DNA from: Blautia glucerasea
GTDB taxonomy: Bacteria > Bacillota > Clostridia > Lachnospirales > Lachnospiraceae
NCBI RefSeq assembly: GCF_013304385.1
Contig: NZ_JAAITU010000023.1
Location: 1 to 58,255 of the forward strand
Direction of reading: 5' to 3'
DNA length: 58,255 nucleotides
In this document: one piece after another, positions 17,518-26,482 of the stretch
Position numbering within the stretch: the stretch's first letter is position 1
How the letters are laid out: each line of letters starts with the position of its first letter
The notes under the pieces: model-generated
Told to the model about the DNA's origin: nothing
Seen by the model: only the letters and a program-made list of their open reading frames with translations
Databases searched by the model: none
Program-made: the position numbers and the translations under genes

Positions 17518-17544
17518 CCCGTTCTCCTTTCCAGTTCGTCCTGC

Positions 17545-18516
17545 TTATTCCGGTTGGATCAGCTCCAGCAGCTTCTCCAGCTCTTCATAAGAGGATATAT
17601 TATTGGATTCCCGGCGCAATGCAGAGCTGTGAGGCAGCCCTGCTGTATACCAGGCCACATGCTTCCGCATCTCCCGGATACCCATATATTCTCCCTTCAA
17701 GTCGATCTGCGCCCTTGCATGCCGCAGGATCATCTGGCAGAGCTCTTCTCTGGATGGTCCCGGAAGCAGTTCACCAGTAGTAAAATAATGATTCATTTCC
17801 CGGAAGATCCATGGATTCCCTTCCGCTGCCCGTCCGATCATGATCCCATCACAGCCCGTCTGCTTCATCAGCTCTTCTGCCTTCAAAGGAGAAGTCACAT
17901 CTCCGTTGCCGATCACAGGAATCTTTACTGCCTCCTTCACCTTACGGATGGCATCCCAGTTAGCCTGACCGGAATAATACTGCTCCCTGGTCCGTCCATG
18001 GACTGCAATGGCAGAGGCTCCCGCATCTTCGATCCGTTTGGCGATTTCCGCCAGATCCACAGCTTCTTTTTCAAAACCAATACGGATCTTTGCAGTCACC
18101 GGCTTATGGATGGCAGCCACAATACTCTTTATGATCTGGGAAATCCTTTCCGGATCCTTAAGGAGGGCAGAACCTTCCCCGTTATTCACTACCTTTGGCA
18201 CAGGACAGCCCATATTAATATCCAGAATATCAAAAGGCTGTTCCTCGATGCTGGCAGCCACCTGAGCCATTAATTCCGGCTCATTGCCAAAAAGCTGCAT
18301 GGATACCGGATGCTCCACCGGGTCGATCTCCATCAGCGCCTTGGTATTCTTATTGTGATAGGAGATAGCCTTTGCGCTGATCATCTCCATGCAGATCAGG
18401 CCGGCTCCCTGTTCTTTACAAAGCCTGCGGAAAGCCAGATCTGTAACACCTGCCATAGGGGCAAGCACAAAAGGATTCTCTATTTCAACATTGCCTATTT
18501 TCCAACGGAGCTCCAT
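17545..18516 (-). CDS. dusB: tRNA-dihydrouridine synthase
   Basis: A 323-aa flavoenzyme that reduces uridines in the tRNA D-loop. The FMN barrel begins NPFVLAPMAGVTDLAFR. The catalytic cysteine is in NMGCPVPKV (Cys104). The substrate and flavin motifs KIRIGF, AVHGRTREQYYSG, IGNGDV and GIMIGRAAEGNPWIF all follow in order. The helical tRNA-binding C-terminus has MRKHVAWYTAGLP. AAGGAG lies 9 nt before the ATG. It follows the DUF6145 gene by 5 nt, so the two are co-transcribed. Confidence 0.95.
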   Translation of the reverse strand: MELRWKIGNVEIENPFVLAPMAGVTDLAFRRLCKEQGAGLICMEMISAKAISYHNKNTKALMEIDPVEHPVSMQLFGNEPELMAQVAASIEEQPFDILDINMGCPVPKVVNNGEGSALLKDPERISQIIKSIVAAIHKPVTAKIRIGFEKEAVDLAEIAKRIEDAGASAIAVHGRTREQYYSGQANWDAIRKVKEAVKIPVIGNGDVTSPLKAEELMKQTGCDGIMIGRAAEGNPWIFREMNHYFTTGELLPGPSREELCQMILRHARAQIDLKGEYMGIREMRKHVAWYTAGLPHSSALRRESNNISSYEELEKLLELIQPE

Positions 18517-18521
18517 GAAGT

Positions 18522-18902
18522 CTACTCCTTAATGCCAGCCGGATCTTCTCCCAGGAAAAAGACCCTGTAATATAATTCCAATGATTCCAGAAGTTCACTT
18601 TTCTGCTGACGGAGCTGCTTGATCCGCAGCGCACCGCCGATATCGTCATATCGTCCGTCAGCCTCCAGTGCCTCTGTCTTAAACTGAAGATCTCCGTTCT
18701 GGTCAAACTCCAGTGTAAAAATTCCTCCGATCTCCTCTGTAAAAAGAACGCACATGATCTGCAGTTCTTTCTTTACATGATCCGGGAGAGATGAAAAATC
18801 TTCGTTAAAATAATATTTCTGCTCATATGCGCTTGCACCGCAGAGCACAATATTGTCCTGATACATCTGTTCATTCCTCTCCTGCAATGTATACTGATTC
18901 AT
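18522..18902 (-). CDS. DUF6145 family protein
   Basis: A 126-aa soluble protein without membrane segments or known catalytic motif. It has SAYEQKYYFNEDFSSLPDHVKKELQ-type text and a C-terminus with YYRVFFLGEDP, which I recognise as the Lachnospiraceae family DUF6145. No function is known. It lies between birA and dusB, with dusB following after 5 nt. The ribosome site is weak (GGATTAA before the ATG), and a large inverted repeat lies just upstream. Confidence 0.8.
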   Translation of the reverse strand: MNQYTLQERNEQMYQDNIVLCGASAYEQKYYFNEDFSSLPDHVKKELQIMCVLFTEEIGGIFTLEFDQNGDLQFKTEALEADGRYDDIGGALRIKQLRQQKSELLESLELYYRVFFLGEDPAGIKE

Positions 18903-18917
18903 TTAATCCATTGCCCT

Positions 18918-18973
18918 AGTACAGTGAATATTAAGTAACCACCATATTGACTTGCCTTAATTTTCACTGTACT
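18918..18973. repeat. 18-bp inverted repeat between birA and DUF6145
   Basis: AGTACAGTGAATATTAAG (18918-18935) pairs with its complement at 18956-18973, with one mismatch and a 20-nt loop. It fills almost the whole gap between the two genes. It has no flanking T run. It may be a miniature mobile repeat, an mRNA processing site or a weak terminator. Confidence 0.6.
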
Positions 18974-18975
18974 AA

Positions 18976-19779
18976 TCATACGTAGCTGTAAAGACCTCGC
19001 ACAGATACTTCCCCTGCATTCACAGTAGTATAAGTGCCATCCTGCCGCTCTACGATCAATACGCCAATGTCCGTGATCCCTCTGGCGATCCCTTCAAAAG
19101 AATTCTCCCCTGCGATCACACGTACAGGCTGATCCATATTGGCCAGCAGTTCCTCATAATCTTCCCTTATAAGGCTTAAGTCACAGGTCTTGGCAAACTT
19201 CTCATAATTCTTCTCAAAAGCCTCCATCACCAGGCCGGGAACCAGGCTTCTGTCAAACTCATGGCCTGCTTCCAGATAAAGGGAAGTGGCTTTATCTGCC
19301 ATTTCCTCCGGAAACTTCTTAATATTTATATTGATTCCTACGCCAATGACCACGTTGCGGATCTTGTTGCCCTCCACAGCCATCTCTGTAAGGATCCCAC
19401 AAATCTTCTTATGGGATGCCACCACATCATTGGGCCACTTAATAGTCGTATCAAATCCCAATTTGTTTACTGCCTGTGCTACGGATAATCCCATAACAAT
19501 GGTAAGCATGGAAGCATATTTCGGCTCGAACTCCGGCAAAAGCAGCAGACTCATCATAACCGAGGTGCCCCGTGGTGCCTGCCAGGAACGGCCCAGCCGT
19601 CCTCTTCCTGCACTCTGATACTCTGCCACAGCCAGCGTACCGTGAGGAAATTTCCTGTCAGCCAAACGCTTTGCCATCAGATTGGTAGAATCTGTTCTTT
19701 TCACAAAATGGACGGTTTGACCCGCCCATTTTGTATGAATATTTGCTGAAATTGTATCTTTATCGTATAAAATATCCAT
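18976..19779 (-). CDS. birA: Biotin--[acetyl-CoA-carboxylase] ligase without DNA-binding domain
   Basis: A 267-aa biotin protein ligase that activates biotin with ATP and attaches it to carrier lysines. The ligand motif GRGRLGR is at 58-64 and the catalytic KWPNDV at 114-119, followed by KICGILTE. The C-terminal SH3-like domain has EGIARGITDIGVLIVE. It lacks the N-terminal winged helix of regulatory BirA, so it is a group I enzyme with no repressor function. The start ATG shares one base with the argF stop (TAATG), so the two are translationally coupled. Confidence 0.93.
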   Translation of the reverse strand: MDILYDKDTISANIHTKWAGQTVHFVKRTDSTNLMAKRLADRKFPHGTLAVAEYQSAGRGRLGRSWQAPRGTSVMMSLLLLPEFEPKYASMLTIVMGLSVAQAVNKLGFDTTIKWPNDVVASHKKICGILTEMAVEGNKIRNVVIGVGININIKKFPEEMADKATSLYLEAGHEFDRSLVPGLVMEAFEKNYEKFAKTCDLSLIREDYEELLANMDQPVRVIAGENSFEGIARGITDIGVLIVERQDGTYTTVNAGEVSVRGLYSYV

Positions 19780-20780
19780 TATAATCCTTCCGGTAATCCC
19801 AGTGTTGCAGCCATCACAGCTTTGATGGTATGCATACGGTTCTCTGCCTCATCAAATACCTTTGACTGTGCAGACTCAAATACTTCATCAGTAACTTCCA
19901 TCTCGGTAAGGCCGAAACGCTGTCCCATTTCCTTGCCGATCTTTGTCTTAAGATCATGGAATGCGGGCAAGCAGTGAAGAAAGATCGCCTTCTCTCCTGC
20001 ATTCTCCATCACATGCTTTGTCACACGGTATGGTGTAAGATCTTTGATACGCTCTTCCCATACCTCATCCGGCTCACCCATAGATACCCACACATCTGTA
20101 TAAATAACGTCTGCATTCCTGGTACCTTCCTTTACATCCTCTGTAAGAGTTATAGTTGCTCCGGATTCCTTTGCATACTCATGGCACTGTGCCACCAGTT
20201 CATCATTAGGGAAATACTTGCTGTTTGTGCAGGCTGTAAAATGCATACCCAGCTTGGAGCAGGCAACCATCAGGGAATTGCCCATGTTATAACGGGCATC
20301 GCCCATATATACAAGACGGATCCCCTGCAGATGTCCGAAATGCTCATGGATGGTAAGCATATCTGCCAGCATCTGGGTAGGATGATACTCGTTGGTCAGG
20401 CCGTTCCATACCGGGACTCCTGCATATTTTGCCAGTTCTTCCACAATATCCTGGCCGAATCCACGGTATTCAATACCATCATACATCCTGCCAAGAACTC
20501 TTGCTGTATCTGCAATACTCTCTTTCTTGCCGATCTGTGATCCAGTAGGATCCAGGTAGGTGCTGCCCATGCCAAGGTCATGTGCTGCCACCTCAAAAGA
20601 GCAACGGGTTCTGGTGCTGGTCTTTTCAAAGATCAGGGCAATATTCTTGCCTTTGTAATACTCAGTAAGCTCACCTGCTTTTTTCTTTGCTTTCAGTTCT
20701 GCAGAAAGCTCCAGAAGATAAATGATCTCCTCCGTTGTAAAATCCTTTAATGTAAGAAAATTCCGTCCTTTTAAATTCAT
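19779..20780 (-). CDS. argF: Ornithine carbamoyltransferase
   Basis: A 333-aa enzyme that makes citrulline from ornithine and carbamoyl phosphate. The carbamoyl phosphate motif STRTR is at 55-59, and HPTQ follows. The ornithine loop DVWVSMGEP and the catalytic HCLPA are present. I prefer the ATG at 20780, 8 nt after AGGAG, to the one at 20786, which touches the ribosome site. No other arginine genes are nearby, and no ARG box was identified. It lies 60 nt downstream of the SPFH gene and is coupled to birA. Confidence 0.95.
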   Translation of the reverse strand: MNLKGRNFLTLKDFTTEEIIYLLELSAELKAKKKAGELTEYYKGKNIALIFEKTSTRTRCSFEVAAHDLGMGSTYLDPTGSQIGKKESIADTARVLGRMYDGIEYRGFGQDIVEELAKYAGVPVWNGLTNEYHPTQMLADMLTIHEHFGHLQGIRLVYMGDARYNMGNSLMVACSKLGMHFTACTNSKYFPNDELVAQCHEYAKESGATITLTEDVKEGTRNADVIYTDVWVSMGEPDEVWEERIKDLTPYRVTKHVMENAGEKAIFLHCLPAFHDLKTKIGKEMGQRFGLTEMEVTDEVFESAQSKVFDEAENRMHTIKAVMAATLGLPEGL

Positions 20781-20840
20781 AGTCATTCTCCTGTAGTATG
20801 TCTTTGCTCTGTTATGCCGGATCTATCCTTGTCAGATTCT

Positions 20841-21779
20841 TTATTCGGTCTTCTTATCGTCAGTTACAATTTCCTTCAGGGAAGAAGCCAGACCTGCTAT
20901 TCCCTGGATCTCAGAAGGAATAATGATCTTGGTTGCTTTGCCGTCTGCTACCTTTGTAAGTGCTTCAAAGCTCTTCAAAGTAAGAACTGCATTGTCTGCC
21001 CCTGCTTCTTTGATCATACGAAGACCTTCTGCATTTGCCTTCTGTACCTTAAGTACTGCTTCTGCCTGGCCTTCGGCCTCTTTGATCATGCGCTCTTTCT
21101 GAGCTTCTGCACGAAGGATGGCAGCCTGCTTCTCAGCCTCAGCATCCAGGATCGCAGATTCTTTCTTACCTTCTGCCACAAGGATGGTGGATTTCTTCTC
21201 TCCTTCTGCGATCAGGATCGCTTCTCGTCTCTCGCGCTCTGCCTTCATCTGCTTTTCCATGGCTTCCTGGATCGCAGCCGGCGGGATGATATTCTTCAGC
21301 TCTACACGATTCACCTTGATGCCCCATGGGTCTGTGGCAACATCCAGGGAGGCACGCATCTTGGTATTGATCACTTCACGGGAGGTAAGTGTTTCATCCA
21401 GCTCCATATCTCCGATAATATTCCTAAGTGTGGTGGCTGACAGATTCTCAATGGCCATGATAGGATTCTCCACACCGTAAGCATACAGCTTAGGATCTGT
21501 GATCTGGAAAAATACAACGGTGTCGATCTGCATGGTTACATTATCTTTTGTAATCACAGGCTGAGGTGGAAAATCCACTACCTGTTCTTTCAGGTTGACC
21601 TTTCTGGCAACTCTCTCGATAAAAGGCACCTTAAAATGTACACCAGTGCTCCATGTGGCACGGTATGCACCAAGGCGTTCCAGCACAACTGCATAAGCCT
21701 GGGGCACAATGCGGATACAGGATGCCAGCACCCATAATGCCAGAATAACGATCACCAATAATGCCAAAATTCCTCCCAT
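20841..21779 (-). CDS. SPFH/Band 7 (stomatin/QmcA-like) membrane scaffold protein
   Basis: A 312-aa protein with one N-terminal membrane anchor (about 3-22). A canonical SPFH domain follows (VPQAYAVVLERLGAYRATWSTGVHFKVPFIERV..). A long Ala/Glu/Lys coiled coil with internal repeats of the type ILxAEGEKK / ILxAEAEKQ lies at about 175-255. Such proteins form oligomeric rings in lipid domains. The ATG has AAGGAGG upstream. It lies 3 nt downstream of an NfeD gene, its classic membrane partner. Confidence 0.93.
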   Translation of the reverse strand: MGGILALLVIVILALWVLASCIRIVPQAYAVVLERLGAYRATWSTGVHFKVPFIERVARKVNLKEQVVDFPPQPVITKDNVTMQIDTVVFFQITDPKLYAYGVENPIMAIENLSATTLRNIIGDMELDETLTSREVINTKMRASLDVATDPWGIKVNRVELKNIIPPAAIQEAMEKQMKAERERREAILIAEGEKKSTILVAEGKKESAILDAEAEKQAAILRAEAQKERMIKEAEGQAEAVLKVQKANAEGLRMIKEAGADNAVLTLKSFEALTKVADGKATKIIIPSEIQGIAGLASSLKEIVTDDKKTE

Positions 21780-21782
21780 AAA

Positions 21783-22223
21783 TTAATCCTCCTTTTTCAC
21801 CTTCACAATTAATTTGACCCCACGGACTTCCGTGATGGTAACTACCGTCTTCTCAGGAATGATCTCCTTGTCATCCGATGTCCTTGCCAGCCATTCAATA
21901 TCATTGATGCGAACCTGTCCGGTCTGTGCCAGATTGTCAATCTTCTGGATCACTACTGCGGACTGACCCATCAGGCTGTTCACATTGGTACGGACCATGC
22001 CCTTATTCAGACATTTCTTTAGTACAGGTCTGGCCAGAATCAGAAGTATCAGAGAAACAGCCAGAAACAGTAAGATCTGCAGCCATTCTTCTGCCCCCAT
22101 GCCTGCAGCAAGAGCAGCCACCAGAGCACCTCCTGCAAACCAGATAGTGGTAAGCTGCACCGTCACGGCTTCAGCTACCAGAAAAAAAGTAAGTATTGCC
22201 AGCCAGATAAAGACTTCCTGCAT
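21783..22223 (-). CDS. NfeD family membrane protein
   Basis: A 146-aa short NfeD with three hydrophobic helices (about 1-75) and a C-terminal OB-fold (GQSAVVIQKIDNLAQTGQVRINDIEWLARTSDD). The family works with SPFH proteins in membrane-domain upkeep, and here the two genes are adjacent and co-directional. There is no N-terminal ClpP-like protease domain, so it is the truncated form (NfeD1b type). GGAGG lies 7 nt before the ATG. Confidence 0.9.
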   Translation of the reverse strand: MQEVFIWLAILTFFLVAEAVTVQLTTIWFAGGALVAALAAGMGAEEWLQILLFLAVSLILLILARPVLKKCLNKGMVRTNVNSLMGQSAVVIQKIDNLAQTGQVRINDIEWLARTSDDKEIIPEKTVVTITEVRGVKLIVKVKKED

Positions 22224-22235
22224 AGAATCTCCTCC

Positions 22236-23027
22236 TTATCCTCTCCTCTGCCTTGCAGCCTCATACATAAGGATCCCGGCAGCCATAGCCGCATTCAGGG
22301 ATTCTACCTGCCCGTTCATTGGAATCCGTATCAGACAATCCGCTGCCTGCGACGCCTGATCCGTAAGTCCCTTTCCTTCATTACCGATCAGGAAAGCAGT
22401 TCCTCCCTGATAATCCTCTTTATCATAGGTATTCCTGCCCTGCAGATGAGCTGCAAAAAGCCGGATATGATGTTTTTCCAGCTGTTCTTTTAATGATACC
22501 ACACTTTCCACGTATAGAAAAGGCATTCTGTAAATAGAACCCATGGTGGAACGTATCACCTTGGGATTGGTAATGTCCACACAGGTTCTGGTAAGAAAGA
22601 TCACGTCCACTCCGGCGCCCTCGGCTGTACGGAAGATCGTTCCTGCATTGCCCGGATCCTGCAGATCCTCAAGCACCATCACCAGTGGGTGCATTTGATC
22701 TGCTGCCCGGCTTCCCCAAATGTCTTCTTCTGTATAGGAAGGCTTCTTAAGAAGAGTAAGGATACCCTGCGGTGTCTGAGTATCGCTCATCTGTCTGAAT
22801 ACGGAATCTGAAACCACTTCACAAGGAAAGCCTTCGGCATGGCTCATCAGCTCAGTATCCCCAGTAACAGACTCGGCCAGATAAACTCTGGAAACCCAGT
22901 CAGCCGGAGCTTCCAGGAACATCTTCCTGCCCTCTGCCACAAACAGCCCCTGCTCTCTCCTTGCCTTTGCCTTTTGATTTAACTGTATTATATTTTTGAT
23001 CTGTCCGTTATTCACACTGGTTATCAT
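22236..23027 (-). CDS. TrmH/SpoU family 2'-O-ribose RNA methyltransferase
   Basis: A 263-aa SPOUT enzyme. The N-terminal RNA-substrate domain (about 1-95, with EQGLFVAEGRKMFLEA) precedes the knotted methylase domain. Motif 1 is DLQDPGNAGTIFRTAEGAG, motif 2 AFLIGNEGKGLTD, motif 3 IPMNGQVESLNAAMAAGILMYE. It most likely methylates an rRNA nucleotide; whether it matches RlmB or a TsnR-type enzyme cannot be decided. It lies between ktrA and nfeD in the same direction. Confidence 0.92.
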   Translation of the reverse strand: MITSVNNGQIKNIIQLNQKAKARREQGLFVAEGRKMFLEAPADWVSRVYLAESVTGDTELMSHAEGFPCEVVSDSVFRQMSDTQTPQGILTLLKKPSYTEEDIWGSRAADQMHPLVMVLEDLQDPGNAGTIFRTAEGAGVDVIFLTRTCVDITNPKVIRSTMGSIYRMPFLYVESVVSLKEQLEKHHIRLFAAHLQGRNTYDKEDYQGGTAFLIGNEGKGLTDQASQAADCLIRIPMNGQVESLNAAMAAGILMYEAARQRRG

Positions 23028-23045
23028 AAATCAGGAACCTTCCCC

Positions 23046-23693
23046 TTAGTTCAGTCTTTCCAGTACTTTATTTTTGCCTATAGCCATCAAATGCCAGTCT
23101 GCTTCCAACGGCTTCATCGGGTCCAGATTAATTTCTACATCATCCCCTACCTTGATGGCGATAATATTAATATCATGGCTCTCACGAAGCTGCAATTCCT
23201 GCAGGCTTTTGCCTATCCACTCCGTCGGCACAGGAAACTCTGCCATACTGAATTCAGTGGAAAGCTCAAATACATCCAGAAAACCTCCGGACATCAGATT
23301 TCTTGCCACACGAAGTCCCATGGACTGCTCCGGATAAATCACCCTGTCTGCGCCGATCTTCTCAAGGATCTTGCCGTGAAGGGCATTCATGGCTTTTGCC
23401 AGAACATAGGGTACTCCCAGCTCCTTGGCTTGCATAGTGGCCATAATACTGGCTTCCATATTCTCAGCCACTGCGATCACTGCCACATCCACATTCTGCA
23501 CACCCAGAGCCCGTAAAACTTCAGGCTCACGCACATCTGCACGAACTGCATAAGTAACCTTATCTGCAATCTCCTGGATATTTTCTTCCCTTGCATCAAT
23601 TGCCAGTACGTCACAATCCGACTCTGCCAGTGTTTCTGCCACTGACATACCAAATTGTCCAAGTCCGATCACTGCATAGCTTTTTTCCTTCAT
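23046..23693 (-). CDS. ktrA: Potassium uptake regulator KtrA/TrkA (RCK protein)
   Basis: A 215-aa cytosolic gating subunit. The Rossmann fold starts YAVIGLGQFG with GxGxxG, ends its second strand with the acidic AIDAREE, and binds NAD(H)/ATP. The TrkA-C ligand domain is at about 135-215. I start at the ATG at 23693 (AGGAG upstream), not at the TTG six codons earlier. It is one gene downstream of the channel subunit ktrB, 10 nt away, forming a complete Ktr system. Confidence 0.93.
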   Translation of the reverse strand: MKEKSYAVIGLGQFGMSVAETLAESDCDVLAIDAREENIQEIADKVTYAVRADVREPEVLRALGVQNVDVAVIAVAENMEASIMATMQAKELGVPYVLAKAMNALHGKILEKIGADRVIYPEQSMGLRVARNLMSGGFLDVFELSTEFSMAEFPVPTEWIGKSLQELQLRESHDINIIAIKVGDDVEINLDPMKPLEADWHLMAIGKNKVLERLN

Positions 23694-23703
23694 GTCATGT
23701 CTC

Positions 23704-25113
23704 CTATCCAATCATCACATCTTCTTCTGCAAGATGGATATTCTCTGATCTGCGCTGTTCTCTTGCCACCACGGCTGCACCTAAAGTAAGAGGGCCGATA
23801 CGTCCAAGATACATGGTCAGCATTACAATGTATTTCCCTGCCAGACTCAAATGTGGCGTCAGCCCTCTGGACAAACCTACTGTTCCCAGGGCTGAAGTTA
23901 ATTCATAAATAACGTCCATCAGATCTGCCTGTGGCATCGCTACAGCCAGAAGCATAATCATGATCAATAAAACCAACAAAGACATCCCTGCTACCACAAG
24001 GGCAGAACGGATGTAGCTGCTGCGAATCTTCCGATTGTGGCTTTCCACATCCTTATCACCACGAAGATTGGCCCGGATGCTAAGCACTAGCACTGCAATG
24101 GTCGTTGTCTTAATACCACCGGCTGTACCCATAGGGGATCCTCCGATGAGCATCAGTACCAAACACAGCACAAAGGTAGCATTGGTAAATGCTGCCTGAT
24201 CTGTTGTGAAAAATCCGGCGGTTCTGGTGGTCACAGACTGAAAAGCAGATGCAAGCAGCTGCCTGCCTGTAGACATCCCTGCAAAAGTATCCGGATTGTT
24301 CCTTTCAAACAAAAAGATCAACAGCGTACCTCCAATAACCAGGATCAGGGTTGTTTTTAATACCAGCTTGCTTTGCAGACGAAGAGTTGCATAAACTTTT
24401 TTCACTGACAACTTGTGATTCTGTTTTGCCTTTTTTATTTTTTCCCAAATATCCCACCACACAATAAAGCCAAGACCCGAAGAAATAATCAGAGCCATAG
24501 TGGTAAGATTCACCAGCACATTTCCCTGATAAGGAGCCAGACTGGTCTCGCCCAGAAGATCGATCCCTGCATTGCAAAATGCTGACACTGCTGTAAACAC
24601 CGCATGAACCATTCCCTTACGGAAGCCAAACTGAGGCACAAAACAAAATGCATACAGCACTGCGCCGGTCCCTTCTGCAACCAAAATACAAAGTACGGTT
24701 TTTCGCACAACTTTAACCAGTCCTGACATCTGATCCAGGTTATAGGACTCCTTGATCAGCCTCCGGTTCCGCAGGGAAATCTTCTTGTGAAGTCCAATAA
24801 ACAGCATACTTGCCAGAGATACCACTCCTATACCTCCGATCTGGATCAGTAAAAGGATAGCCGCTTTGCCTATTGTCGACCAATGGGTAGCTGTGGTCAC
24901 TGTCACCAGGCCGGTTACACACACGCTGGTAGTAGCCGTAAATAATGCATCTGCAAAAGAAGTGCTTTCCCCCGGTGCGGTGCAAAACGGGAGCCAGAGA
25001 AAAAATCCTCCTACAAAAATTACCCCCGCAAAGCTGAGGGCAATTATTTGTGCTGTTTTCAATTTATGAAATTTTTCCTGTAAACATCGTCTAAAACTAT
25101 TTCTGTAATCCAT
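23704..25113 (-). CDS. ktrB: TrkH/KtrB family potassium transporter
   Basis: An integral membrane subunit of about 469 aa. It has the four P-loop repeats typical of TrkH/KtrB, with selectivity-filter stretches around TTSVCVTGLVT, SAFCNAGI, SVTTRTAGF and SALGTVGLSRG, each carrying the key glycine. The start lies inside the 3' end of pfkA; ATG at 25113 and at 25122 are both possible. Neither has a good ribosome site, so coupling to pfkA translation is likely. It pairs with ktrA downstream. Confidence 0.92.
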   Translation of the reverse strand: MDYRNSFRRCLQEKFHKLKTAQIIALSFAGVIFVGGFFLWLPFCTAPGESTSFADALFTATTSVCVTGLVTVTTATHWSTIGKAAILLLIQIGGIGVVSLASMLFIGLHKKISLRNRRLIKESYNLDQMSGLVKVVRKTVLCILVAEGTGAVLYAFCFVPQFGFRKGMVHAVFTAVSAFCNAGIDLLGETSLAPYQGNVLVNLTTMALIISSGLGFIVWWDIWEKIKKAKQNHKLSVKKVYATLRLQSKLVLKTTLILVIGGTLLIFLFERNNPDTFAGMSTGRQLLASAFQSVTTRTAGFFTTDQAAFTNATFVLCLVLMLIGGSPMGTAGGIKTTTIAVLVLSIRANLRGDKDVESHNRKIRSSYIRSALVVAGMSLLVLLIMIMLLAVAMPQADLMDVIYELTSALGTVGLSRGLTPHLSLAGKYIVMLTMYLGRIGPLTLGAAVVAREQRRSENIHLAEEDVMIG

Positions 25114-26101
25114 GTTTGTCATAATTATGGGAAAGGGATTTACAAACCTCCCACTGATATTCTGAAACGCTCTTCTGCATAGCAAGTGCCTCGTCAATAT
25201 CGAAGTCCACAAAATCTCCATGACGATATCCAACTACTCTGCAGCTCTTGCCTGCTACCAGAAGGTCTACAGCCATTGCCCCCATCATAGATGCATACAC
25301 ACGGTCCTTACATGTAGGGCTTCCACCACGCTGCATGTGTCCAAGGATAGTGGCACGGGTCTCAATACCTGTAGCTGCTTCGATACGTTTTGCCATAGCC
25401 TGAGAATTACCGATACCCTCTGCATTTACGATGATATGATGCTTCTTGCCAAGCTTACGGCTCTCAATAATGTTGTTGATCAGCTTCTGCTCATCATAGT
25501 CGTATTTCTCAGGGATCAGCACATCCTCTGCGCCGTTGGCAATACCGCACCATAATGCCAGATATCCGGCTCCACGGCCCATAACCTCGATAATACTGCA
25601 TCTCTCATGGGAAGTAGAGGTATCACGTACCTTATCAATTGCTTCCATAGCTGTATTAACAGCTGTATCAAATCCGATGGTGTACTCTGTACATGCAATA
25701 TCCAGGTCGATCGTGCCTGGTACACCGATGGTATTCACACCAAGGGCAGCCAGCTTCTGTGCTCCTGCAAAGGAACCGTCTCCACCGATCACTACCAGTC
25801 CGTCAATACCATGCTTCTTGCAGATCTCTGCGCCTCTCTTCTGACCTTCTGCTGTACGGAATTCTGCACAACGTGCTGTATAAAGGATCGTACCGCCACG
25901 CTCAATGGTATCGGATACATCCTTCGCTGTCATATCTATAATCTCTTCATTCAGCAGTCCATTATATCCCTTCAGTATACCTTTTACATTTAATCCGCTG
26001 CTAAGTCCACGTCTTACCACTGCACGGATTGCTGCGTTCATTCCAGGAGCATCACCGCCGCTGGTAAGGACACCAATGGTCTTAATTTTTTTCTCTGCCA
26101 T
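25097..26101 (-). CDS. pfkA: ATP-dependent 6-phosphofructokinase
   Basis: A 334-aa glycolytic enzyme. ATP site: GVLTSGGDAPGMN at the start and GGDGS at 106-110. The catalytic motif is PGTIDLD at 128-134. Both aspartates are kept, but the usual Asn between them is Leu, a variant I associate with this lineage. The Gly before Thr indicates ATP and not pyrophosphate as donor. EVMGRGAGYLA supplies further substrate contacts. The ATG has GGAGGAG upstream. It is preceded by its own promoter and a leader stem, and overlaps the start of ktrB. Confidence 0.96.
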   Translation of the reverse strand: MAEKKIKTIGVLTSGGDAPGMNAAIRAVVRRGLSSGLNVKGILKGYNGLLNEEIIDMTAKDVSDTIERGGTILYTARCAEFRTAEGQKRGAEICKKHGIDGLVVIGGDGSFAGAQKLAALGVNTIGVPGTIDLDIACTEYTIGFDTAVNTAMEAIDKVRDTSTSHERCSIIEVMGRGAGYLALWCGIANGAEDVLIPEKYDYDEQKLINNIIESRKLGKKHHIIVNAEGIGNSQAMAKRIEAATGIETRATILGHMQRGGSPTCKDRVYASMMGAMAVDLLVAGKSCRVVGYRHGDFVDFDIDEALAMQKSVSEYQWEVCKSLSHNYDKHGLQK

Positions 26102-26204
26102 AATAATTACTCCTCCATCTTCTGAGTTCCTTGAGATGCCTGTATTCTCTCTGATACAATCTACATCTCGGGGTTAATCCTTTTCTACACATATTCAGCA
26201 CTAG

Positions 26205-26231
26205 TTTATAGCATCTTTCTGTTTTTTTCAA
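26205..26231 (-). promoter_or_regulatory. Likely promoter of pfkA-ktrBA
   Basis: On the minus strand TTGAAA (26226-26231) and TATAAA (26205-26210) are 15 bases apart, slightly short spacing. The leader of about 100 nt holds a stem with arms GAGATG/CATCTC (26133-26138 with 26164-26169). Confidence 0.5.
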
Positions 26232-26252
26232 TACTCTGTCCCTGTTTTTTTT

Positions 26253-26482
26253 CAGAAGCTTTTTATAAACTTTACATTAGAAACTTTTTAAACTTTACAT
26301 TAGAAACTTTTATTCAAGAATGCCTCGGCATTCTTGCTGCGAGGTGCGCGTCATGCAATTGCATGACATACTTCTCCTGCGCACCTCTGCAATCCTGCCG
26401 GAGGCTATATCAGCTGGGGGATTGACTCCCAGCTGATATACTTCATAAGAAGCTTTTTACAAATTTCATATCAGAAGCTTTT
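26253..26482. repeat. Degenerate tandem array 3' of dnaE, split by the repeat element
   Basis: Units of the form AAARGYTTCT plus an AT-rich spacer recur. Two exact 22-bp copies (26267-26288 and 26290-26311, period 23) precede the 129-bp element. Related units follow it (26441-26482). The last unit overlaps the dnaE stop codon region. The element begins directly after the second exact copy. Confidence 0.75.
26312..26440. repeat. 129-bp multi-hairpin repeat element, copy 2
   Basis: Identical to 6537-6665. It lies between dnaE and pfkA inside the tandem array. The neighbouring sequence continues on both sides, which suggests that this copy arrived by insertion. Confidence 0.85.

Noticed and set aside
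25097..26101. Pyrophosphate-dependent phosphofructokinase
   Set aside because: The residue before the TID motif is Gly, as in ATP enzymes, and GGDGS is kept; the Leu in TIDLD does not change the donor.
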